A stretch of 64,000 bases of DNA from Eudorina sp. 2006-703-Eu-15 (lineage: Eukaryota; Chlorophyta; Chlorophyceae; Chlamydomonadales; Volvocaceae). Positions 34,601 through 46,895 of this stretch are shown one piece after another (positions within the stretch are counted from its first letter, which is position 1; every line of letters begins with the position of its first letter). The stretch covers positions 1 through 64,000 of the forward strand of contig BDSI01000068.1 in assembly GCA_003117195.1 (NCBI GenBank), given 5' to 3'. Made by a program: the position numbers and the translations under genes. Below the pieces are notes generated by a model, which saw nothing but the letters and a program-made list of their open reading frames with translations, did not search any database and was not told where the DNA came from.

Positions 34601-36204
34601 TGTCTGTCAGGGAAGTGGGTGACGGTGAGGAGAGGGAGGCGGAGGAGACGATGGAGAAGAGGAGGAGAGGGAGGAGGCGAGATGATGCAGAGGAGGAGGA
34701 GAGGAGGAGGAGGAGCAGAAGCTCACCGTCCTATTGGCCGCCTCGTCCGGGGTGTGCAGTGGGGTTGGGGGTGAGGGCGTCTCGGAAGCGACGGACAGCA
34801 GCGGCGGGCGCCTGGGCTGGGAGGCCAGGAAGGCCCCTGCGGGCCTTATGGGCATTTGACGAGCGGCCTTTGGTAGGCCATGTTGTGGCGGTGGTGGGGA
34901 GGGTGTGACTCACGCCGCGGATTTACGGGGTTCACGCGAGCACCCCCCCCCCCCACACACACACACAATACAATACAATGGCCGGGGCCGGGACCACAGC
35001 CCAGCCAGCCCCGTTCACAATGGAGGGTACCGTACATCGTCGTACATAGGCATGCCGTCCCGGATTTCCCGTGAGGGAGGCCGACGAGAGGGCGTGACGG
35101 GTCGAGACACGCGCGGGGGGTTGGAGCATCAAGCAGGGGTTCGCTAATGCGGAGAAGAGAGAGAGAGAGAGGTGGGTGCTGCAGTCGTCACCCTCGGGTG
35201 GGGGGGACTTTTGTGACAACAAGGGGGCCACCGTCAGTGTACCGGATGTTTATTTTTGGCTTGTTTTTTCTTGTTGTGTTGAGCGCAGCGGCAGCGGCCT
35301 CACGGGCCTCAAGAGATGTGCACGTGCACGCGATGCACACATGCACGCCCCGCACGGGTGGTACTGGCGCGGCGGCATGGTACCGTAATAAGGGCGGGGG
35401 CGGGGGCGGCTTTCCGCAACCCCCCTAGAACAAGGGGCCGTAACTTGGCTGGGTTTGTGTGTGTGTGAGAGCAGGTGCAAGTGAGTGAGCCTAGCCTAGG
35501 TGTTCGCGGGAGGGGAGGGGAGGGGCAGCCCCTATGTGCAGCAGCGCTTTTGGTGCTTAGGAGGGAGAGCTAGAGGGGGGGCTGCCTTTCTAGGGGGTTG
35601 CGCGGCTGTTGGTGTCGGTGTCGTTGGCCGCCTGGAACGAGACGGGGCGGGCTGCGGCCGCAACTGCGAGGGCGTGTGGCGAGTTGGGGCGGGCTGCGGG
35701 AGCGGCAAGATCCGTTGCAGCCGACCGCCGAGGGCCCTATGTGGTGCTTGAGGGCGAGAGCCATCTGTCTGACCGGGGTCTGACCGGGGCCTGCAGCTGA
35801 TGTGAAGACACCCCGGGGGCCGACAGACGCTGCCGTCCCCCCGTACAGGTGCACTGCAGCTTCACTGCCCTGGCCCCGTGCAGTGGGTCGGTGGGTCGGT
35901 GGGAGCATCAGTATGCCTGCTCGGCCGATTGCCTGCTTGGCCACCCCGGCGGGCAGGATGTGGGGGTCCTTGCGGGGGGGCAGGTTGGGGGGCGAGGGGT
36001 TCATCCAGGGAAGGGGTGGTACCCGGACCGATGAGCCGACCGATGAGCCGACAGGGCAGCGGGTTTCTGCCAAGGGGTTTCCGTTCCGCGTTCAGGTTCC
36101 TCCGTAGGGGGGCATGGATTCCCCCCCCCCCCGTTCTCGCTCTTCCCCGTCGTCTCTTCCCCAAAAGGGAGGTGGGTCGGCTGAACCCATACATGGTTGG
36201 CCGT

Positions 36205-36362
36205 TGGCCCAAGGGCACGCAAAAACGCCATAAAGCACGCGCATGACCATGCACTAGCAGAAGAAGTAGGAGAGTACTACCGTCCGAAGGGGACAAACGA
36301 GTTACAATGGGCCCACATGCGCTCCAAGAGTCTTGCTAACCGAGCCGGGTCCCAGGCCATGG
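36205..36362. repeat. Dispersed ~155-bp repeat, copy 1
   Basis: About 90% identical to 53822-53972 by eye, from GGC.CAA.GG.ACGCAAAAACGCC to CAGGCCATGGCTT. Similarity stops abruptly on both sides. The minus strand reads an open stretch (AWDPARLARLLERMW), so it may be a piece of a transposon gene; this is unproven. Confidence 0.85.
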
Positions 36363-37960
36363 CTTCCAGCATGGTAGTGAACTGAGGAAAGCCCTCCTCC
36401 GCGCGGATATTGTCGTACACAGGGCAACATAGCGGCATGTGGGCCCATGTATCCGGGGCTCATCTCTTCGGGTGTGTAATTACCGGAAAGGGGGGGCGGG
36501 GGTGTTATACAAGTGCGTGGGCGGGTTTTCATTAAACATAAGTGTGTGTATGCAAACGGGGTTCGGTGGAAGGAGGGTGCCCGTTGCGGTGCCGTACTCT
36601 TGTTCTTACCACGCGCCAGACTCAACCTGTGGCAAAATAATCGATAGTATGGTCATGCAAACAGAGCGGGCCAGTTCTATTGAATGCCCTGTTGTTAATG
36701 TACACTGCAATCAAGGTTGCCAAGGCGTGCAGTTTTGTTCAGTGCAGTTGTATGTTCCCGCCCTTTTAGCGCAATGGTGGATAAATGTGCGCGCACTTGA
36801 CTCCGATTTATGCCGCACTGGAATGATTATGAGCTCTCGAAATCCATTGGCAGAGTCACTCGCCTTGAGGCCTTCCTTCGCGCGGTCAGCGTTCCCGCAC
36901 AAGATGTCCTGAAAGAGCAATTGCCGAGCCCCTGGAAAAACACGATCCTTCTAGCAGACTATCGTCTCGTTTCCAAGACGTTTCGAAGTCTCTCAGGGGA
37001 GCCCTTGTCAAGTCGCACAGCTGCTGCCGTACTCTCACACGCGGGACTTCGGCGCGCTGACACGGGAAAGGCCGGTGTGTACGGCCCCCGCGTGTGTGCG
37101 AGTGTGTGTGTGTGTTTTGTGTGACGTACCTATCTGTAGTCACAGTCTGCAGGTTGGAGGAGCCCCTCCGGGCATCGCCAGCCAGATAGACCACGCGATG
37201 TCGGGACGAGCCGGAGGCCCCATAGACCCTGTGCACCGTCATCCCGTGTCTGACAGGTAGGGACGACACCCCGGCACGCTATCCAAGGGCTACGGAGCGC
37301 AGCCCCTGAACGCTCCGATGGGCCGATGCCGTGCCCCATTTCGTTGAGAAACGACGCGCTCTGACGGAGGAGCGAGCACGGCAGTAGCGCACACGGACTT
37401 GCAGCCATTCCGTCTCAGCCATTCCGTCGCTGGGATCCACCGCAGCACCCGTGCCGCGCGGGCCTCGGCTGGTCGGCCGGCCCCTCTGGATTCCTTTCAG
37501 CAACCGGGCCTTTCCACACTGCCCCGCGGCGGCGGTAGGATCCCCCTCCCGCGAGCTGTGCTTCCGGCGTTCCAGCGTTCAAGTCTAAACCCCCGCGGCC
37601 TCAGAATTTCTCCACCGTATTTTGTCAAGGGGGGCGAGTGAAGCCCCCCGGGCGGGCCTGTCTCGCTGCAGCACATGTTGCCTCACTGGCAGGGTGGCGT
37701 GGCCCAGGCCCGCCACCCGGGCTGCCAGGCACCGTACCTGTAATCATTTAGTACTTGAGCAAACCCAGAAGGGCTGAACAGGATGATCTGATCGTTTAGC
37801 TCGCGCAGGGGTTGCTGCTGGGGTAGTCCCCCAACCAGTGCCGTATCGAGATAACCGTGGCCGTACAACCCATGGCCGTACTGCGTCCATGCTGCGTGTG
37901 CCGCAGTTCTGTAGTTACGCGGGAAGCCGAAGAGGAGACGACTGAAAGGGAACGACTGGT

Positions 37961-38068
37961 GGGGACATCCTGTAGGGGACATTCTGTAGGGGACGGCTGT
38001 AGGGGACATTCTGTAGGGGACGGCTGTAGGGGACATTCTGTAGGGGACGGCTGTAGGGGACATTCTGT
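37961..38068. repeat. 27-bp minisatellite
   Basis: About four copies of GGGGACATTCTGTA plus GGGGACGGCTGTA. Confidence 0.9.
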
Positions 38069-39889
38069 TGTTACACACATTCCTGCCTGCACTCATTGCT
38101 CATCCTGCTCCGCCTGTCTCGGCCAATATAAAATCAGACAACGCCGGACACAACCGCCAACCGACACCCAACGGTACCGGGACCGGCGCCACCCGGGGTG
38201 ACCCTCGCTACCCAAAACCCCATCCTGGGGAGGCCGACGGGCCGCAGCTTAGCTGTGCACGTGACCGATGTCGTCGGCACAGAATCACCCTCGCCAACCA
38301 CACAAATCGTCACGGTCATGGTCATAGGGTGACGGTCACGGTCTCAGTCCAAGCCGTCCAACCAAAAAACACGTGCGTGTGCGTGTGTGTATGTGTGTGA
38401 ATGTGTCGGTAACAGCCGTCTGTGTCCCAGGTCAGAAAGCACGGGGGAGGCACCCCCGGATCCGCCGCAACGACACACCCGCGGCGGCAAGGGGCTCCGG
38501 ACGGCACGGTGTCTGCTGCTCAGTCACAGCAACCGCTATCACAAACGACGCCGACGCTGTTGTCCCCGGGTTGGTTAACGTCAACAGCCAACGGTCAACG
38601 TCAACGGTCACAACGTCACGACGCACTATGTATATAATGAACAACAAAGTACGGTAGTCTTGTTGCGGGACGCGCCTCGCGGCGGCCCCAAATATCAATC
38701 CATCCATCCCGACGGGACGCGACGCCAATACACATCAATGTTGGTGTGTGTGTGTGTTGGGGGAGGGGGGGAGGGCGCGCGTGGTGGTGGGGCGGGGGTG
38801 CGGGGAGTTGGATGTGTGCGCACATACCCACACGCCCCCGTGTCAGGTCAAGACACGGTGCAAACACCAAACCCAGGGTCAGGTCACGGGAGGTACGTCT
38901 GTCACGCCCGCGGCCCACGACGTTCTGCGTGTCATGGGACGAGAGCACGGCGGAAAGTACGGCATATGCGTGCGGCCTGCCCTCGTTCCCTGTTCTGTAG
39001 TCGGAGTCCGCGCGTCACGTCATGCCACGTCATCGGCAACGCCCCACGCCCCACATCACGACCTGACCACACCGCAGGGCACTGGGAGGCCACTGGGAGC
39101 ACGGCATGAAACACGCCAAGGTAGCGAAAGCCGCTCGGGGCGGACGGGCGGGCGATGCATTATGAGGGGAGCGCGCGCGCCGTCACCCATAGCTCTTTCC
39201 CATACCTCCCTCCCTGCCTCACACCCCCCCCCCCAACCGCGCCGGGCAGTCAAACTAAGGTTGATCGCCGCAGGCTCGCGCCGCGGACGGTTTGTACAAG
39301 TACGACAATGAGCGTACGACAATCCACTGTCACTGAACCCTCGGACCCTTCAGACCGTGTCCTGCACCCCACCTGTACGGCATGACACACACATAGCACG
39401 CTGCCACGGAGCAACGGCACGCCTATGGCATGCCTGACAGATAGAGAGAATTTTCCCAATTTGTGTGTGTGTGTTGCGTGAATCTGTGTGGGGGTGGTCA
39501 CGGCGGCAGCCTCAAACTAAAACCCTAAACCCCCACCACATCATCAGCAACCACCACCACACCAACCCCGGTGCCAGACATTCCACATGACGGCGGGCGG
39601 CAAGTGCGCGGAGGCCGTCCATCGCCTTCCGGACCTTCCCTTCCCTTTCTTCCGCACAAGGCAAAAGCGGGAGCCGCGGGACAGACAACTCGAGGGAGGA
39701 GGACCGTGTGGGATGGCACCCTCACCCCCCAGCTCAACCTCGCCCCAGCTGCCGTACCCTCGCCCCCGCTGCCGTACCGTCACCAGAGCTTAAGAAGGAT
39801 CGGGAGCCAGAGCCCCTCCCTGGCGTCATAATGTCGACTTATGATGGTAAGCGGCGGCGGAGGAGGGAGATGTCGAAGAGCGGGGGGTC

Positions 39890-42800
39890 TTAGAAGGAGG
39901 TCGATGCCGAGAAGAGCGGGCAGCAGTTGACCGTTGGGTCGAAGAGGTTGATCCTGCCGTACATATGGAGGGGGGTGGTACACACACGGGAGGCGTCCAA
40001 GGGGCGGTGATTTATTTGCCATACTTGCGGTGCATTCTGCGCTGCACGTTTTGTTGTATTGTGTTCTGTTCTGTTGTGTTGTGTCGTGTTGTGTGACCTG
40101 CCCTGCTCCCACCAACCCTCTCACCCCACTCACTCACCCGCACACCGGCCCACCACACCCATCAGGACATCAGGACGTCCCTCCCCCCTCCCCCCTCCCG
40201 CCTCCCCCCTCCCCCCTCCCCCCTCCCGCCTCCCCCTCCCCCTCCCGCCTCCCGCCTCCCGCCTCCCCCCTCCCGCCTCCCCCCTCCCGCCTCCCGCCTC
40301 CCGCCTCCCCCTCCCGCCTCCCGCCTCCCGCCTCCCCCCCCCCTCCCGCCTCCCGCCTCCCCCTCCCGCCTCCCCCTCCCGCCTCCCCCTCCCCCTCCCC
40401 CCTCCCCCCTCCCCCTCCCCCCTCCCCCCTCCCCCTCCCCCCTCCCCCCCCCCCCCCCCCCCCCCCCCTCCCCCCTCCCCCTCCCCCCTCCCCCCTCCCC
40501 CTCCCCCCTCCCCCCTCCCCCTCCCCCCTCCCCCCCCCCCCCCCCCGCCCCCGCCCCCGCCCCCCGCCCCCGCCCCCCGCCCCCGCCCCCGCCCCCCGCC
40601 CCCCGCCCCCGCCCCCGCCCCCGCCCCTTCCTCCTTCCCCCGACCCCCGGTGCCCCGCCCCGCCCCTTCCTCCTCCCGCTTCCTCCCGCTCCCCCACCTC
40701 CCCACCCAACACCCACCAGCACATCGGCACGCCCATGTTGCAGAACTCAGTGATCTTGGTGCCCTTGGTCAGCTCCAGGCACACGGTGCCGCCCGCCGCC
40801 TCTGCGACGCCCCAGTTGACGCCGGGGGCCTTGAGCGTCTCCTCGCCGTAGGCGCCCCAGGTGGGCGAGCGGAACACCATCTTGGAGGAGGTGCCGGACT
40901 GCAGGCCGATGGCCTCCACGTTGCGGCGCAGAGTCTCGTTGGCCCAGAACTCCACCTTGGCGAGCACGGTGGAGCGGCCGCAGGGGGTCTGGGGGGAAGG
41001 GGAAGGGGGAGGGGGAAGGAGGGGAGGTGGGGAGTTGGGGAGTTGGGGAGTTGGGGATTCGGCGTTGTAGGGTGGGTGAGAGGTGCGGGGATGTGGGTTT
41101 GGGGAGTTGAGGAGGGGGCTTGGGGGCGACATGATTCCCTCCTATCGAATCGGAGCCGGGCTGTCCAATCTCATCTCCCTCTTCAGTCCCCCTCTCTCGC
41201 TTTCTTTCGTCGAGTCCCTCCTTCCTCGCCTCGCCTTCGGCGGCCCTTGGCAACCAGTTGGCCGCCCATCGCGGCACCAATCGGGTACCGGCACACATGC
41301 ACGGACGCCCACCCACACGCCACACCCTCCCCATACCCCTGAGCGCTTGTCCACACACCCAGAGTGTCCTACGGATGCCCATGGCTGGCGCGCCGCCCCT
41401 GCCCCGTTGTTATTTTGGTGCAGTGCTCCATTTGCAGGATATAATGGTGAAGGGGGATTAAGCTCACACACAGCCCTGCCCACCGCATAAGCCCGCACCC
41501 CTGTCCTGCCCAACGATCAACCAACGCACAGCCATACGCAGTCACGACGACACGCGGCTCACACACATACACACTGTCGTACTCACCGACGGGTTGAGGG
41601 GGGCACGGACGTCGATGTCGACGCAGTACAGGACGGTGGAGCGCTTGCGGCCGGGCATGGTGTACAAGCTGGGCTGTACGACGAAGGGCGTGGACAGGCG
41701 GTTGGTGTTGCACCTGCGGGCGTGTGTGTGTGTGGGGGGGGGGGGCGCGGGATGAGTGGGGAGGAGGGGGCAGATGAGAGGAGGGCTAAGAAGAAGTAGG
41801 GGGGACGGGAAGACGGGGGACAGGGAAGGGAAGGCGCGGGAAAGGGGAGGCGCGGGAAAACCAGTCTTTCTGCGCGCGACACCGTGCCCCCCATGTCCTG
41901 GGCAGTGGGGGGTGAGTGCTGAGTGGGCCATTCCGTATTTGCCATTTGTGGTGGAAGACCGGGCGGAAACTGAGGGCAGCCAGGGTGTCAAGCGCCATGG
42001 GCCCAGGGTGCCACTGCGCTGCTGCTGGGAACGCGCGCGGAGGCCGCTCCGCCGCCCACCCGCAGGTTCCGGAGCCCCACCCCGCCCACCAATGGTGTGA
42101 CACTTCACAGCCCGCGCCGCCCGTACTTCACCCCTCGACACCCTCCGTACATACACAGGCCACACACCCAGACGACTACATCCCGGGCCCGCCTGCCACC
42201 CGCCCGCCCCCGTGCGCCACGCTTCCGCTCGCCCTCTCCCTCTCCCTCAGCTCCTTCCTTCCTGGACCCCCACCCTCGCCCGCCCCCTCGCCCCCTCGCC
42301 CCCTCGCCCCCTCGCCCGCCCTTCAGTTGCCGTACTCACTCGCACTTGGGGAACGGCACAGCGGCGGGCGTGCAGGAGACGGCGGCGGCGGCGGAGACGC
42401 AGTTGGGCTCGCCGTTCTGGTCGCCCACAACCACAGACACGTCATAGTCGTACATGAAGGTGGGGCAGGTGGTGCGGTCGCTGACCACCAGCGACAGCCA
42501 GTACACGACCTGGTCCTCCAACCAGGGCTGCAGCTTCTGGGCCTCCTGCTCGGAGAAGAAGACGCCGCAGACGGTGATGGTGTCGGCCTCGCAGGTGATG
42601 GCCGGCGGGACCTCCAGCATGATAGCGCCCACGGCCTCCGCCTGAGCCACGGTTTCCTCGACGACGACCGCCGCGAAGTCAGAGCACAGGTTCGGGGGCA
42701 GGCTGATGGGGAAGACCGGGCTGCGGTTGGGGCGGAAGGCGAGGCGCGCGCAGACGGTGCAGGTCGGCGGCGGCGACGGCGGCGGCGGGGACGGCGGAGG

Positions 42801-42928
42801 CGGGGACGGCGGCGGCGGCGGCGGGGGCGACGGCGGCGGCGGGGACGGCGGCGGCGGCGGCGGCGGGGACGGGGGCGGGGGAGATGGCGGCGGCGGGGAT
42901 GGCGGCGGCGGCGACGGCGGTGGCGGGG

Positions 42929-42965
<37 letters not shown>

Positions 42966-43185
42966 CGGCGGCGGCGGCGACGGCGGCGGCGGCGACGGCG
43001 GCGGCGGGGACGGCGGCGGCGGCGACGGCGGCGGCGGCGACGGCGGCGGCGGCGACGGCGGCGGCGGCGACGGCGGCGGCGGGGATGGCGGCGGCGGGGA
43101 TGGCGGCGGCGGGGATGGCGGCGGCGGGGACGGCGGCGGCGGGGACGGCGGCGGCGGGGACGGCGGCGGCGGGGACGGCGGCGGC

Positions 43186-43217
<32 letters not shown>

Positions 43218-44577
43218 GGGCGACGGCGGGGGCGGCGGCGGCGGCGACGGCGGCGGCGGCGGCGGCGGGGACGGCGGCGGCGGGGACGGCACGTTGGCCT
43301 GCGAGACCGGGCAGCAGTCGTTGCCGCTGTCGAACATGGCGGCGGAGCAGACGCCCGTGGGCATGCCGGCCGGCGGCACGCAGAGGTCCTCCAGGGTGGT
43401 GCAGCCGTCACCGGTCTTGCTCTTGGCCAGGGTGATGCAGACCTGCGCGCCGTCATCGGCCAGGCCCAGGCCTAGTTGGGTGATGCGCAGGATCTTGGCG
43501 CCGTTGGGGCCGTCCTTGGCGTCATCGAAAGAGGGGGCGACCGGCGTGGCGACGCCGTTGACGGTGGCGCGGACGTTGACGCCGAAGACATCGCACTGCG
43601 TGTTGACGTTGAGCTGCGGGCAGGGAACGGGATGGATGGGGAGGCGGGCGGGGAACAGGATGGTTTGGTTGAGGAGGCATGGCAACTAGGTGAGGTGTGG
43701 AGCAAAAGGCAGCCAGCAGCATACGGCAAAAAACAAAGCTGAATGCCAGAATGAAAAACTTCAAGCATTGTTATGTGTGAAATTAATCTTTGATGATAAA
43801 GGTCAGAGGGTATGTTTGAACTTATGCGCTGGGTTCCAGCTGAGGTCCAGCAATGCAACTTAGACGAGCAGTCGCGAACACAAGCCAGGAATTGGTGCTT
43901 CACATCCTGAATTAAACATGACAGCAATGCTCCGTTGGACGCCTTGTGCAACTGATGACGACGCTTTCTAGAAGCTGCGACCGATTGCTGTGATGGCCGA
44001 CAGATGGCCACGTGAGTCGGCGGAGGAAAGCGCGCACCTCGATCTTCCTCAAATCAGCCTTAGCGCAGCAGTAAGAGGTGCAGCCCGGCGGAGGGTTGAC
44101 GTTCAGCGTGAAGCAGTACGTGTTCTTGCCCGTAGCCCTGACCGTCGGCGACAAGCTGTAGGCCGCCGGGGACTTGGTACATTGGCAGAATGGGAAGTTA
44201 GGGTACAGACCGGTTCCGGCGTTGACAGCCACCCTGCAGGCACAAGCACGGAAAAGCAAAGTCAGCGCTGGAAGCATGCGCATACAGTCCCGCTACGCGC
44301 GGTCCAAACATGAAGCGCCGCAGTCGCTCAGCCACTAGCACTGCATCTTGAAGCTGAAGACTATAATATCGAGAACTAAACAGCGCGAATGCGCGGGTGA
44401 CAGTAACCAGTTCGGCATCCCTACTAACACAGCTACCTATGCTACCTCAGAATTTTAATCCAATTCAGGTAAGGCAAGCTCCAATTCATGTCACATAATC
44501 TGATTTGATCTGTTAAACCCCACTTACACAAGGGTAGCGGCTGCCAGGAGAATGGCCAGAGGGCCGACGCGAGTCAT
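39890..44577 (-). CDS. Pherophorin (complete, 660 aa)
   Basis: Secreted, hydroxyproline-rich glycoprotein of the volvocine cell wall/extracellular matrix. Exons in gene order: 44577-44528, 44233-44038, 43613-42340, 41713-41587, 40988-40717 and 39953-39890 (TAA). All phases agree and the total is 1983 nt. The signal peptide MTRVGPLAILLAAATLV is split by intron 1. Globular domain A (about 24-190) contains FPFCQC, YCFTLNV, LRKIEL.. and DSGNDCCPV. A rod of SPPPP/SPPPPPPP units spans about 191-365. Domain B (about 366-660) contains NLCSDFAAVVVEE, CEADTITVCGVFF, LQPWLEDQVVYWL, TVLYCVDIDV, SPTWGAYGEETLKAPGVNW, TVCLELTKG and the ending CWINLFDPTVNCCPLF. This A-rod-B layout and the paired-Cys endings are those of the pherophorin family. 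The Pro residues of the rod are expected to be hydroxylated and glycosylated. The last intron is a G-rich tract in the transcript. Confidence 0.97.
40186..40660. repeat. C-rich (CCCTCC)n / poly-C tract in the last pherophorin intron
   Basis: About 470 bp of CCTCCC and CCGCCCC repeats with C runs up to about 30. In the pherophorin pre-mRNA it reads as GGGGGA/GGGGGC repeats, so it could form many G-quadruplexes. Open frames across it (poly-Pro or poly-Gly-Arg) are artefacts of the repeat. Confidence 0.95.
42760..43290 (-). repeat. Coding repeat for the pherophorin (SPPPP)n rod
   Basis: In-frame units of TCCCCGCCGCCGCCG type encode SPPPP, with several longer SPPPPPPP units. The frame is kept throughout. 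Confidence 0.95.
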
Positions 44578-44665
44578 GGTTCTAGGCTGAATGTCTCCAC
44601 CTACTGCTGCTTGACTTACCGCAAAAAATTACGGTATGGTATGACAATTGGGTCTGCGGGTCGTG

Positions 44666-44673
44666 CTTATATG
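44666..44673 (-). promoter_or_regulatory. TATA-like box of the pherophorin gene
   Basis: CATATAAG on the minus strand, about 90 bp upstream of the initiator ATG at 44577. Confidence 0.5.
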
Positions 44674-45882
44674 TGCCTTCCGTACCAACCAGAATACAGC
44701 TGTGCACAGATAAGCGGACGTCGATGTTAAGTCATGCAGGTCATACGTTTTTGATACAATAGTATGTTAAGTATCAATTGGATCTTATAGCCATGGATGT
44801 TGAGCGCATTCGTCGTCAGCACCTCAGCTGCACTCCTTGGAGAGCATCATAAATGATCAGCTGTTATGTGAATTAACAATAAATAAATAAATATAAATTT
44901 CATTTACATAAGTGATGAAACTCGTCTGGCCGCCGTCGCTGGACATGACAGTTTCTCTTCCTGGTCGACACTTGCGCAGCCAGTCATAATGTGAATAATT
45001 CATAAAGATAGTCTCATTACATCGCTACGATTACTTTCAATCGATTTGATCAATTAACTGTTTGGCGCATCGATGGGTGCGAGCAATGCGCCCACCAACG
45101 ACAATTCATACACATGCGACGAGTAGGACTCCAGATAATCATACACATCTGTGGCAAATTATGTCGCATGTGAACAGAAACTTTGAAACCTTGACTCGCC
45201 GGAAAGCAAAACCTGTGCTTAGTGGTACGTACCGAGGACGGCGAGGTTCACGCGCTAATTCCAAAGGATTAGATATGACCATAAGCATGTACTATGTCCA
45301 AAATTAAACATTCATTGGGCTTTGCGCTGTTCACTTGAAGTCGGGGTCCGCTCGGTCCAGGCCACTTGCCTCCCGATAGAGGAGTCGCGGCCTCTGGGAA
45401 ACGCATATCCAGCATTGCTGTGAATAAGAACATATTCTCCTGATATCTTAAAAGCACAAACGGATTGCGAGCCGCAGCTCGGACCACAATCTGCTCACGC
45501 GTCACGCCATCCGTGGCCCGTCCATTCGTGGACCGTGCCCTACCGTGCGTGGCTGGACGGGCCACGGCTAGGTGTGGCCCGTCCACCTGTTCCAGGCAAA
45601 CCGAAACCGTTCCGTCGCCACCCAGTGTAGTCTGCCACTGCGCAAGCCAGTCATGTAGTTCACCAGTGAAGATGACGGCGGACCCCAGGGGAGGGATCAT
45701 CGGGCGAGAACCCCTGCCAGGCGAGAACCCCTGCGGCGCCCCGCCGACAGGGCAACGAACCAAACCCTTATATCAATAAAGACAGCGACAAGAGGCATCC
45801 CGAACCGCATCGAGGCACCCGAACGAGGCACCCCGCATCGAGGCACCCCCGCCCGTACACACTGCGTATTCGGGCCTGGGTG

Positions 45883-45913
45883 GATATGGGTGGGCTTCTC
45901 ATTAAACACACTG
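45883..45913 (+). repeat. Retroposon-end motif GGGTGGGCTTCTCATTAAACACAC
   Basis: Single copy of GGGTGGGCTTCTCATT plus AAACACAC. The same motif is at 12640-12670 and, reversed, at 14160-14195 and 21385-21425. Confidence 0.6.
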
Positions 45914-46840
45914 CGCAAAGGGGAATGGGAGTATGGGAGCAGGGTGCTAGCTCACCAGCACCGCCAGGACCGCCGGCATCAGAGCCAGAGCACGCAGCGG
46001 CAACCCGCGCGGCACGCACCGCTGCCAACGGGTACCCAGGGGCAAGGGTGATGGCTCTGGTACACCGTGGACGCACCCGAAGCACATGAAGCAGAACAGG
46101 CGTGGAGTCACCAATACAGGCAATCAGACCTCTTTGGGGGAGGGGGACAGGCTGGGTCAGCCAACCCCAGCACTTTCCAGCTAGCTATGACCGAAGCAAC
46201 GCCTGGGAGCCGGCCCGCCGGGTGGGAGGCCCTCGGGGGCTCAAGGCAACAAACGGTTAGGTACCTGGTCGTTAATAACCGTTGACGTTCGTACCAAGTC
46301 GTGGCGCAGGTGTTGACCAACCGGTGTGGACCGGTGCGAGAAATGCCAACTGTCGGCAGGTGGGTGACCGATCGTTTTGTGCGTTCATGCACGTCAACTA
46401 AGTATGAATGAACGGATGCAAGGACGTGACAGCGTGTGTTTACATGCTCGCATTGGCCCCCGCGCGTCATCGGTGACAGCCTCGGCCCCTTGCACGTGAC
46501 AACCTGCCTGCGCGGACGGATACGGTACATGAATGAATGAGGTACGGTGCGGGGCAGCCAGGACCGTACACCGTACTTCATTCACGCACGGTCCTTGCTG
46601 CGCCGCACGCTGGACACGACTCGCCCGCCGCTGCTGTTTCGGACCAGCAGCTAAAACTGTAGCAGCGTGACACAGAGGCTTACTCGAGATGTCTGAAAAT
46701 CCGCTCAGCAGGCCCTGCCTACACAACTCTCCTGAGGCTGAGACCGCTCCGCATATCCCCATCCCTGGGCCATACCGCCCTTCCTAGGAAGTCCCAGGTC
46801 AGCATAGCCGTACATCTGCCATGGTGGCGCAATTTCGTGT

Positions 46841-46895
46841 ACGGTGAGGAAGCTTTGGCTGTCACTGATGACCCCGGGGGTCCGCTGTAACATCC
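46841..46895 (+). repeat. TIR-family terminus (CTGTAACATCC)
   Basis: GAGGAAGCTTTGGCTGTCAC, then GATGACCCCGGGGGTCC and GCTGTAACATCC. Same order as 60184-60240. Confidence 0.75.

Larger units (their letters stand above)
34420..39889. other. Intergenic region, no gene seen
   Basis: It holds the OAT 3'UTR repeat, GA/GGAGG simple sequence (34610-34720, 35150-35170), an isolated retroposon-end motif (36520-36550), the dispersed 150-bp repeat at 36205-36362, a 27-bp minisatellite and many GTACGG/CCGTAC words. No open frame shows a family motif or phase-consistent splice pairs. Confidence 0.55.

Noticed and set aside
36766..36860. tRNA-like segment with an A-box (TAGCGCAATGGTGGA)
   Set aside because: No matching acceptor stem or convincing T-arm (GTTCRA) at the right distance; at most a tRNA-derived relic.
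39519..39534. Telomere-like CCCTAAAC
   Set aside because: A single unit inside unique sequence, not an array, and volvocine telomeres use a longer repeat.
40130..41132. Poly-Gly/Arg or poly-Pro open frames
   Set aside because: The repetitive part is the C-rich pherophorin intron; only 40717-40988 is a real exon.
42323..43475. Arg- and Gly-rich frames overlapping the pherophorin rod
   Set aside because: Shadow frames of the (SPPPP)n coding repeat.
45269..45763. 164-codon minus-strand open frame
   Set aside because: No start context, splice partner or recognisable motif; part reads protein-like (FVLLRYQENMFLFTAML) but not enough to support a gene.
46108..46581. 157-codon minus-strand open frame
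   Set aside because: Composition looks like random translation and it overlaps repeat motifs.
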